The notes under the pieces: model-generated
Told to the model about the DNA's origin: nothing
Seen by the model: the letters and a program-made list of their open reading frames with translations, nothing else
The model's database searches: none
NCBI RefSeq assembly: GCF_035917235.1
Contig: NZ_CP108423.1
Span: 3,351,001-3,415,000, forward strand
Direction: 5' to 3'
DNA length: 64,000 nt
From: Streptomyces sp. NBC_01294
GTDB lineage: Bacteria > Actinomycetota > Actinomycetes > Streptomycetales > Streptomycetaceae
Program-made: the position numbers and the translations under genes
Shown: one piece after another, positions 1-9,779 of the stretch
Layout of the letters: every line of letters begins with the position of its first letter
Position numbering within the stretch: position 1 is the stretch's first letter

Positions 1-2360
<2,360 letters not shown>

Positions 2361-2385
2361 CCTGCGTCCGCACGACCGCCGCGAC

Positions 2386-2418
2386 GAAGCCCGGATCCTC
2401 CGAGGGGATCCGGGCTTC
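2386..2418 (+). terminator. Intrinsic-type terminator after korAB
   Basis: A perfect 13-bp stem (GAAGCCCGGATCC and its complement) with a 7-base loop, 25 bp past the korB stop. There is no T-tract, as is common in Streptomyces. Confidence 0.8.
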
Positions 2419-2441
2419 GGCATGAGGTCCGGCACTCCGCG

Positions 2442-2496
2442 CACACGGGAACACGGGCACGGGGCACGGGGCACGGGACACAGGAACACAGGACAC
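2442..2496. repeat. Degenerate CACGGG/ACACGG tandem repeat
   Basis: About eight imperfect copies of a 6-8 base unit (CACGGGA, CACGGGG, ACAGGA) lie directly upstream of the qorB-like promoter region. Low-complexity sequence; no function is visible. Confidence 0.6.
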
Positions 2497-2507
2497 TTTC
2501 GAAAAGT

Positions 2508-2532
2508 TAGCGCTTACCGTAGGATGGCGCTA
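2508..2532. promoter_or_regulatory. Inverted repeat upstream of the qorB-like gene
   Basis: TAGCGC at 2508-2513 is mirrored by GCGCTA at 2527-2532, with a 13-base spacer, 38 bp before the start codon. Its size and position suit a dimeric repressor. QorB homologues are often controlled by HxlR-type regulators, but no such gene is present here. Confidence 0.4.
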
Positions 2533-2569
2533 TCGCATCACATCGCGTCGCCGACCGAGAAGAGCAGCC

Positions 2570-3424
2570 ATGAGCATCGTCGTCACCGCCGCCACCGGAG
2601 CCCTCGGGCGCCTCGTCGTCGAGGAGCTGCTGGAGCGGGTCCCCGCCGACCGCGTCGCCGTGGTCGTCCGCAACGAGGAGAAGGCCGCCGACCTGGCCGC
2701 ACGCGGCGTCGACGTCCGCGTCGCCGACTACGACGACCCCGCGGCCCTGGCCGCGGCCTTCCGGGCCGGCGACCGGGTCCTGCTGATCTCCGGCAACGAG
2801 ATCGGGCGGCGCGTCGCGCAGCACACCGCCGTACTGGGCGCCGCGCAGGCGGCGGGCGTGGCCCAGCTGGCCTACACCGGCATCCGGGGAGGCCCCGAGG
2901 CGGACTTCGACCTGGCCGCCGAGCACACCGCGACCGAGCAGGCCATCCTCGACTCCGGGATCCCGTACACCTTCCTGCGCAACGGCTGGTACCACGAGAA
3001 CTACACGCGGAACCTGCCCACCGTCCTCGGGCACGGCGCGGTCGTGGCCAGCTCGGGCGAGGGCCGGGTCGCCTCCGCGGCGCGGGCGGACTACGCGGCC
3101 GCCGCGGCCGTGGTGCTCACCACCGAGGGCCACCTGAACCGGGTGTACGAGCTCTCCGGCGACACCGCCTGGAGCCTCACGGAGTACACGGCCGAGGTGT
3201 CGGCGCAGTCCGGCAAGGAGATCGCGTACACCGAGGTCCCGGCGGACGAGCACCTTTCGATCCTCACCGGCGCCGGGGTCCCCGAGGACTTCGCGGCCAT
3301 CCTCGTCGACGTGGACGCCGCGATCGCCCGCGGCCGGCTGGCGCACACCAGCGGGGACCTGTCCCGGCTGATCGGGCGCCCGACCACCCCGGTCGCCGAG
3401 GCGATCGGCGCTGCGCTGGCCTGA
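2570..3424 (+). CDS. NmrA/QorB-like NAD(P)H:quinone oxidoreductase
   Basis: 284-residue extended short-chain dehydrogenase fold, close in length and layout to E. coli QorB (NAD(P)H:quinone oxidoreductase 2). Seen: N-terminal Rossmann motif TAATGALGRLVVEEL (residues 6-20), a central RNGWYHENY block and a TRP-less ADYAAAAA segment, all typical of QorB. It probably reduces quinones in the cytoplasm and guards against quinone stress. It stands alone between the korB terminator and a hairpin at 3456. A general NmrA-type NAD(P) sensor is the alternative; the QorB-like WYHENY block favours the enzyme. Confidence 0.85.
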   Translation: MSIVVTAATGALGRLVVEELLERVPADRVAVVVRNEEKAADLAARGVDVRVADYDDPAALAAAFRAGDRVLLISGNEIGRRVAQHTAVLGAAQAAGVAQLAYTGIRGGPEADFDLAAEHTATEQAILDSGIPYTFLRNGWYHENYTRNLPTVLGHGAVVASSGEGRVASAARADYAAAAAVVLTTEGHLNRVYELSGDTAWSLTEYTAEVSAQSGKEIAYTEVPADEHLSILTGAGVPEDFAAILVDVDAAIARGRLAHTSGDLSRLIGRPTTPVAEAIGAALA

Positions 3425-3455
3425 CCGCAGCGGGTCCGGCCACGCAAGCCCCCGA

Positions 3456-3494
3456 AGATGTCATGAGTATCTCCCGATTACGGGCATGACATCT
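3456..3494. promoter_or_regulatory. 10-bp perfect inverted repeat upstream of rarD
   Basis: AGATGTCATG (3456-3465) is mirrored by CATGACATCT (3485-3494) with a 19-base spacer, 56 bp before the rarD start. The AT-richer arms and wide spacing look more like an operator than a terminator, although it also follows the qorB-like gene by 32 bp. Confidence 0.5.
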
Positions 3495-3549
3495 GGCGCG
3501 CGCGACGATACCGTCGTGAAGTTGGCTGGAAGTCGTACAGGAGGCCCCC

Positions 3550-4509
3550 GTGAAGGCAGAGAACGAGCAGCGCACGGGTTTGCTCTACGGATTCGGCGCT
3601 TACGGGATGTGGGGGCTCGTGCCCCTCTTCTGGCCACTCCTCAAGCCTTCCGGGGCGGTCGAGATCCTCGCCCACCGCATGGTGTGGTCCCTGGCCGTGG
3701 TCGGCCTGGCGCTGCTCGCGCTGCGCCGCTGGGGCTGGATACGGGAGCTGGCACGCCAGCCCCGCAAGCTCGGCCTGACCACGCTCGCCGCCCTGATCAT
3801 CAGCGTGAACTGGGGCCTCTACATCTGGGCCGTCAACAACGGTCACGTCGTCGAGGCGAGCCTCGGCTACTTCATCAATCCCCTGGTCAGCATCGCCATC
3901 GGCGTGCTGGTGCTCGGCGAGCGGCTGCGCCGCGTGCAGTGGGTGGCGGTCGGGCTGAGCTTCGGCGCCGTGCTGGTGCTCGCCATCGGCTACGGGCGGC
4001 CGCCGTGGATCTCGCTGATCCTGGCCTTCTCCTTCGCGACGTACGGGCTGATCAAGAAGAAGCTCAACATGGGCGGCCTGGAGTCGCTGACCGCCGAGAC
4101 GGCCGTGCTGTTCCTGCCGGCCCTCGGGTACGTGCTGTGGCTGAGCGCGCAGGGCCAGTCCACCTTCGCCACGCACGGCGTCGGACACTCGCTCCTGCTG
4201 GCCGCGACCGGCCTGGTCACCGCGATCCCGCTGGTGTTCTTCGGGATGGCGGCGATCCGGGTCCCGCTGTCCACGCTCGGGCTGCTCCAGTACATGGCCC
4301 CGGTGTTCCAGTTCGGGCTCGGCGTCCTGTACTTCCACGAGGCCATGCCGCCCGAGCGCTGGGCCGGCTTCTCCCTGGTGTGGGCCGCGCTGGCCCTCCT
4401 CACCTGGGAAGCGCTGCGTACGGCGCGACGCTCCCGGGCGAGGCTCGAAGTGGCGCCGGTCGTCGCGGCGCCGGTCGTCGCGGCGCCGCCGGCCCGCGAG
4501 CCCGCGTAA
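3550..4509 (+). CDS. rarD: RarD-like EamA-family transporter
   Basis: Integral membrane protein of 319 residues with ten predicted membrane segments in two EamA halves. The N-terminal YGFGAYGMWGLVPLFWPLL and the AVNNGHVVEASLGYFINPL block are diagnostic of RarD (the chloramphenicol-sensitive protein family). The substrate is unknown; relatives belong to the drug/metabolite transporter superfamily. The GTG start is chosen because AGGAGG lies 6-7 bases upstream. The C-terminus carries a short A/V/P-rich tail with a repeated APVVAAP unit. A strong terminator follows. Confidence 0.9.
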   Translation: MKAENEQRTGLLYGFGAYGMWGLVPLFWPLLKPSGAVEILAHRMVWSLAVVGLALLALRRWGWIRELARQPRKLGLTTLAALIISVNWGLYIWAVNNGHVVEASLGYFINPLVSIAIGVLVLGERLRRVQWVAVGLSFGAVLVLAIGYGRPPWISLILAFSFATYGLIKKKLNMGGLESLTAETAVLFLPALGYVLWLSAQGQSTFATHGVGHSLLLAATGLVTAIPLVFFGMAAIRVPLSTLGLLQYMAPVFQFGLGVLYFHEAMPPERWAGFSLVWAALALLTWEALRTARRSRARLEVAPVVAAPVVAAPPAREPA

Positions 4510-4563
4510 CCGCCGCGGCGGGCCGCCCGGCAGGGCGCGCACCAGCAAACCCCTCACCCTCAC

Positions 4564-4596
4564 GATCCCCGGTACGGACACCCCGTACCGGGGATC
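4564..4596 (+). terminator. Terminator after rarD
   Basis: A perfect 13-bp stem (GATCCCCGGTACG/CGTACCGGGGATC) with a 7-base loop, followed by CGTCCGTTTTCC. Confidence 0.85.
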
Positions 4597-4684
4597 GTCC
4601 GTTTTCCGAACCACCCTGACCGAATTGTGGTCTTGACGGACAGTCACACTCTCGCTGAACATCAGGCTCGCACTGACGCACTAA

Positions 4685-6061
<1,377 letters not shown>

Positions 6062-6084
6062 TCGCGCCCCGGTCCCCACCCCGG

Positions 6085-6118
6085 GCTCCGGCATGGTCCG
6101 ATCGGATCGTGCCGGAGC
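6085..6118. terminator. Bidirectional terminator between convergent genes
   Basis: A 9-bp outer stem (GCTCCGGCA at 6085-6093, complement at 6110-6118) with an inner palindrome TCCGATCGGA. It sits between the ends of the M28 gene and the toxin-like gene. Confidence 0.75.
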
Positions 6119-6535
6119 TCAGCCGTCCTCGGTACGGCCCTGCAGCGACGCCGGCAGCGGTTCCTGGATCCGGGCGCGCAGCTCCTCGGCCACGGCCGCG
6201 ACGTCCGCGCGGCCCAGCTTCGCCGCCTCGACCAGATCGCCGAGCTCCTCGGGCGAGGGAAGCTGTCTGGCCCCGGCCACGCGCAGGTACGAGCGGGTCG
6301 CGGCGGCCGCGTAGAACTCGTTCATCGGGGATTCCAGCGCCGGGCACACCGCAAGGGTGTGCAGAAACGCGGCGGCCCGCCACGCGGTGTCCGGGGCGGG
6401 CTGTTCGGGTACCAGGACGAGGTCGTTCTGGTGTCGGGCGACCGCGGCGGCCACCCCGGAGGGATCCCACACGGCGGGATCGGAGGGGAGATGGTGGGCC
6501 AGAGCGGTCCAGGCCCACTCCATGGTGATCTTCAA
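6119..6535 (-). CDS. Degenerate Fic/Doc-like protein, toxin position of a TA pair
   Basis: 138 residues, translated from an ATGA overlap with the upstream ribbon-helix-helix gene. The order and size suggest the toxin of a toxin-antitoxin pair. The central segment (about residues 50-90: RAAAFLHTLAV, PALESPMNEFYAAA, TRSYLRVAG) aligns by pattern with the Doc core, where the motif HPFxDGNKR would be expected. Here that place reads CPALESPMNEF, so the catalytic His and the Gly-Asn-Lys loop are absent. From memory, similar degenerate Fic-type toxin components occur in Streptomyces. It may act without AMPylation or phosphorylation chemistry, or be inactive. The fold assignment is inferred. Confidence 0.65.
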   Translation of the reverse strand: MKITMEWAWTALAHHLPSDPAVWDPSGVAAAVARHQNDLVLVPEQPAPDTAWRAAAFLHTLAVCPALESPMNEFYAAAATRSYLRVAGARQLPSPEELGDLVEAAKLGRADVAAVAEELRARIQEPLPASLQGRTEDG

Positions 6536-6735
6536 TTGCCGAACCGCTCCTGGAAGTAGCCCCAGTGGTCGGCGAATTCCTCTATGCCGGACAGGAAGTT
6601 CTTCCGGTCCTCGTCGAGTTCGCGTTCCGTGACCTCGGTGATCAGCGCGGTGACCGTCGTCCCCAGAGCCGCCGCACGTGCCTTCAGGCGTTCGTGGAAG
6701 TCCTCGTCCAGGCGGATGGTGACGTGTCTCGACAT
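6532..6735 (-). CDS. Ribbon-helix-helix antitoxin-like DNA-binding protein
   Basis: 67 residues. The N-terminal strand and helices, SRHVTIRLDEDFHERLKARA then ALGTTVTALITEVTEREL, fit an RHH (Arc/CopG) domain. The C-terminal 25 residues (KNFLSGIEEFADHWGYFQERFGN) look like a toxin-binding tail. The internal ATG at 6735 is preferred over an upstream start at 6801, because the RHH strand begins there and a perfect palindrome ends 8 bp upstream. It overlaps the toxin-like gene by 4 bp. By analogy with TA systems, the protein should bind the palindrome at 6744-6767 and repress its own operon. Confidence 0.85.
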   Translation of the reverse strand: MSRHVTIRLDEDFHERLKARAAALGTTVTALITEVTERELDEDRKNFLSGIEEFADHWGYFQERFGN

Positions 6736-6743
6736 GCCCAACA

Positions 6744-6767
6744 CCGTACAGCGAGTGCGCTGTACGG
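6744..6767. promoter_or_regulatory. Perfect palindromic operator of the TA-like pair
   Basis: CCGTACAGCG, then AGTG, then CGCTGTACGG: two exact 10-bp arms with a 4-base spacer, ending 8 bp before the antitoxin ATG. This is the classical layout for autorepression by an RHH dimer of dimers. Confidence 0.75.
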
Positions 6768-6846
6768 ACAGCAGGAATGCCGGAAGGGTGGGCAGGGACA
6801 CAGTCCCCGACCCACCCTTCCGGCGCGCGCGCCCGCGGCGCGTGAC

Positions 6847-6888
6847 GTGACTACCGACTACCGACTACCGACCACTGACCACTGACTA
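6847..6888. repeat. Six tandem heptamers at a gene end
   Basis: Six contiguous 7-mers of the form YGACYAC (TGACTAC, CGACTAC twice, CGACCAC, TGACCAC, TGACTAC). The last unit contains the stop codon of the minus-strand LolA-like gene. Confidence 0.8.
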
Positions 6889-8109
6889 CTTGTTGGCGTC
6901 GGCCGCCTTCACCAGCGCGTCCTTGGTGACCGCGCCGACGTAGACCTTGCCGTCGTCCGTGATCAGGGCGTTGACCAGGCGGGTCGACAGGACGCGGCCC
7001 TCACCGAACTTCCCGCTGACCTTGTCCCCGAGGGAGTCGAGGAACTGCTTGGCCTCCTTCGGGGCGTTCTTGTCGTTCTCCAGGTCCTTGAGGCCCTTGC
7101 CCTCGCCCGAGTCGATCCGCGCGATGGTCGCCCAGCCCTCGCCGAGCACCTTCAGGTCGCCCTTGCCGTTCGGCCCGCCCATCAGGCCGTCCAGGCCCGG
7201 GAAGGACTCCAGCGCCTTGAACGCGTCGTCCTTCTCGCCCTTGGCCGCACCGTCCGTGCCCTCGGTCAGCTTGGCGCCCTTGGGCGGGGTGAAGGCGAAG
7301 GTGTCGGCGGACGGCTTGGCGAAGTCCACCTTGGTGAAACCGGCGTCCACGATCGGCTTGCCGCCCTGGGAGGAGAGCAGCTGCACGCGCAGCGGCACGC
7401 CGGTCTTGGCGTCCACCGCTATCTGGACCGAGCCGACCGTGGAGCCGCTCTGCTTGGGCTTGAGCACCAGCTGGTAGGCGTCCCGCCCCGCGACCTGCGC
7501 GGTGTCGCCCACGCTGACGTCCGTGGTGGTGCCGGCGGCCTTCAGGATCTCCTCGGCCATCTGCTGGGGCGAGGCGGTCAGCCGGTCGCCGGTCTTGTGC
7601 TCCTTGCCGGCGTCCTTGCCGTCCTTGCCGCTGCCCTTGCCCGCCTCGGGGTTCTTCTCGTGGAAGACCTCGTTCGACTTGGAGTCGTAGCCCCAGACGT
7701 CGTCGCCGTTGTGGATGAGGCTGTACTCGTCCTTGCCGTCGAGGAACGTCAGCCGCTGGCGGTCCGGGCCGTCGGCCGCGACGCGCAGGGTGTGCGTACC
7801 GTTCGCCAGCTGCGCGACCTTGTCCTCCGGGTTGGCGGAGCCGCCCGCGACGCCACCACCGCCGAGCAGTCCGGTCGCGATCTTCGGCAGGCCCAGGTCC
7901 GTGCTGATCCTGGCCGTGCCCGACAGCTGCTGTACCTCCGAAGCCGCGATCTTCTCGACGAGCTGCTGTGCCGTCACCTTGGGCAGGTCGGGCCCGCCGG
8001 CGTTGGCGAATGCCGGGACCATCGCGACGGTCGCCGCGGCCACACCCGCCACCGCAACCGGTACGGCGTACCGGGCGACCTTGCGAGAAGTCTTCGTGTT
8101 CGCTGCCAT
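6886..8109 (-). CDS. Secreted LolA-like / outer-membrane-lipoprotein-sorting fold protein
   Basis: 407 residues with a Tat-less signal peptide (basic KTSRK, then a hydrophobic VPVAVAGVAAATVAMVPA core, AFANA cleavage site). The mature part has the LolA-type open-barrel pattern: LSGTARISTDLGLP, DGKDEYSLIHNGDDVWGYDS, and YQLVLKPKQSG leading to VDAKTGVPLRVQLLS. Streptomyces carry several such proteins of unknown role, presumably handling lipid or cell-surface ligands, sometimes next to sigma or ABC genes. Here it stands alone. A Lys/Gly/Asp-rich insert (about residues 145-175) is low complexity. No enzyme activity is claimed. Confidence 0.75.
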   Translation of the reverse strand: MAANTKTSRKVARYAVPVAVAGVAAATVAMVPAFANAGGPDLPKVTAQQLVEKIAASEVQQLSGTARISTDLGLPKIATGLLGGGGVAGGSANPEDKVAQLANGTHTLRVAADGPDRQRLTFLDGKDEYSLIHNGDDVWGYDSKSNEVFHEKNPEAGKGSGKDGKDAGKEHKTGDRLTASPQQMAEEILKAAGTTTDVSVGDTAQVAGRDAYQLVLKPKQSGSTVGSVQIAVDAKTGVPLRVQLLSSQGGKPIVDAGFTKVDFAKPSADTFAFTPPKGAKLTEGTDGAAKGEKDDAFKALESFPGLDGLMGGPNGKGDLKVLGEGWATIARIDSGEGKGLKDLENDKNAPKEAKQFLDSLGDKVSGKFGEGRVLSTRLVNALITDDGKVYVGAVTKDALVKAADANK

Positions 8110-8264
8110 GTCAGTGCCCTGCCCTCTGTGTCGACGGCGGCGACCCCCGTGTCGCCGCGCTCACCCGATCTGGTGGGGTTGATGACTCCATCTGACCAAA
8201 TCGGCGGCGCGGGGGCGTCAGTCCCCGGACGCAATTGAGCGTACGACCGTGGGATGACATGGAA

Positions 8265-8312
8265 CGGGCCCTCCTCCCCCGACCCGTAGGGGTCGTGGGG
8301 CCGAAGGGCCCG
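8265..8312 (-). terminator. Terminator after the polyprenyl synthase gene
   Basis: Nested hairpin: outer CGGGCCC/GGGCCCG and inner CCCCGACCC/GGGTCGTGGGG around GTA, directly past the stop of the minus-strand synthase gene. Confidence 0.65.
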
Positions 8313-8329
8313 CTGCGCAACGGCGGCTG

Positions 8330-9340
8330 CTACCCGGCGCGGTGCACGACCGCGTCGCAGAGCTCTTCGAGCGCCGACTTCGCGAAGCACTCGGGCAGCG
8401 GCGCGAGCGTGGCCCGCGCGTCCTGCGCGTACCGGATGGTGTCGCGGCGGGCCTGCTCCAGGGCGGGGTGCGCGCGCAGCCGGGTGAGCACCTCGGCGTG
8501 CCGGGCGTCGTCGGTCAGGTCGCCGTCCAGGAGGCGTACGAGTTCCAGGTCGTCCGGGGCGCCGCCCTGGGCCGCCATCTCGCGCAGCCGCAGCACGGGC
8601 AGCGTCGGGATGCCCTCGCGCAGGTCGGTGCCCGGGGTCTTGCCGGACTCGTGGGCGTCGGAGGCGATGTCGAGGACGTCGTCGGCGAGCTGGAAGGCGG
8701 TGCCGAGCCGTTCGCCGTACTGGGTGAGGATGTCGACGACCGACTCGTCGGCGCCGGACATGAGCGCGCCGAAGCGGCCGGAGACCGCGATCAGCGAGCC
8801 GGTCTTGCCGGCGATGACGTCGAGGTAGTGGGCGACGGGGTCGCGGCCGTCGCGGGGACCGGCCGTCTCCAGGATCTGACCCGTCACCAGCCGCTCGAAG
8901 GCCTCGGCCTGGATGCGGACGGCCTCGGGTCCGAGGTCGGCCAGGATGTGCGAGGCCCGGGCGAACAGGAAGTCACCCGTGAGGACGGCCACCGAGTTGC
9001 CCCAGCGGGTGTTGGCGCTGTCCACGCCGCGCCGGACGTCCGCCTCGTCCATGACGTCGTCGTGGTAGAGCGTGGCCAGGTGGGTGAGTTCGACCACCAC
9101 GGCGGACGGAACGATTCCGGGCGCGTACGGATCGCCGAAACGGGACGCGAGCATCACCAGCAGCGGCCGGAACCGCTTGCCTCCGGCCCGGACCAGGTGT
9201 TGTGCGGCCTCGGTGATGAAGGGGACTTCGCTCTTGGTGGCTTCCAGCAGACCCGCCTCGACGGCGGCCAGTCCGGCCTGGACATCGGTCTCAAGAGCCT
9301 GGTCCCGCACGCTCAGTCCGAACGGCCCGACGACGGTCAC
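8330..9340 (-). CDS. Long-chain all-trans polyprenyl diphosphate synthase (menaquinone side chain)
   Basis: 336 residues. It condenses isopentenyl diphosphate onto an allylic primer to build the C35-C45 tail of menaquinone. Both Asp-rich motifs are intact: DDVMD at residues 94-98 followed by RR, and DDVLD at 220-224. KRFRP (about 55-59) and GKT (178-180) complete the IPP/Mg site. Chain length cannot be read with certainty. Streptomyces mainly make MK-9, and the residues before the first motif (LATLYH) lack a bulky block, in line with a long product. The GTG start has AGGAG 8 bases upstream. Its position among respiratory and menaquinone genes supports the quinone role. Confidence 0.92.
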   Translation of the reverse strand: MTVVGPFGLSVRDQALETDVQAGLAAVEAGLLEATKSEVPFITEAAQHLVRAGGKRFRPLLVMLASRFGDPYAPGIVPSAVVVELTHLATLYHDDVMDEADVRRGVDSANTRWGNSVAVLTGDFLFARASHILADLGPEAVRIQAEAFERLVTGQILETAGPRDGRDPVAHYLDVIAGKTGSLIAVSGRFGALMSGADESVVDILTQYGERLGTAFQLADDVLDIASDAHESGKTPGTDLREGIPTLPVLRLREMAAQGGAPDDLELVRLLDGDLTDDARHAEVLTRLRAHPALEQARRDTIRYAQDARATLAPLPECFAKSALEELCDAVVHRAG

Positions 9341-9530
9341 GAGGGGTACTCCTGTCTGCTGACGATCACGCTGACGATCACATGGATTGTCGATGTGTCG
9401 CTGCCATCACTCAAGCCAGCGTATCGGGTCTGTTTTCGATCACCGAGAGCGCCTTCCCGGCCACCACGCGCGCACTGTCCGAAGCGCACCGGTATGTTCG
9501 TGAGGAGCCGAATCAAACGGAGCATACGTT

Positions 9531-9758
9531 TTGTCCAGAACTGCGACCGGCATGGACGAGCCCGCGGCCTCCGTCTCGGCGGCCGACGGAACCATGGTCT
9601 ACCTCGTGGCGTCCGCCGGCGGATGGCTCGCCGACCGGATCCCCGGTTCGTACCGGTCCGTGCTCTGGGGCGGCGTCCTGATCGCCCGCGACCGCCACGC
9701 CACGGCCGTGATCGCGCCGGCGCCGTGGCCGCGGCGCACGACGCACCCCGTCCACTGA
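9531..9758 (+). CDS. Small hypothetical protein (TTG or internal ATG start)
   Basis: A 75-codon frame with almost pure G/C at third positions from about 9552 to its stop, which marks real coding sequence. TTG at 9531 has GGAG 8 bases upstream; ATG at 9552 is the alternative. The product (MDEPAASVSAADGTMVYLVA, then GGWLADRIPGSYRSVLWGGV) matches no family I recognise. It lies 21 bp before the CocE-type hydrolase and may be co-transcribed with it. Confidence 0.5.
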   Translation: MSRTATGMDEPAASVSAADGTMVYLVASAGGWLADRIPGSYRSVLWGGVLIARDRHATAVIAPAPWPRRTTHPVH

Positions 9759-9779
9759 GTTCACCGAGGTGGTGCGCAC

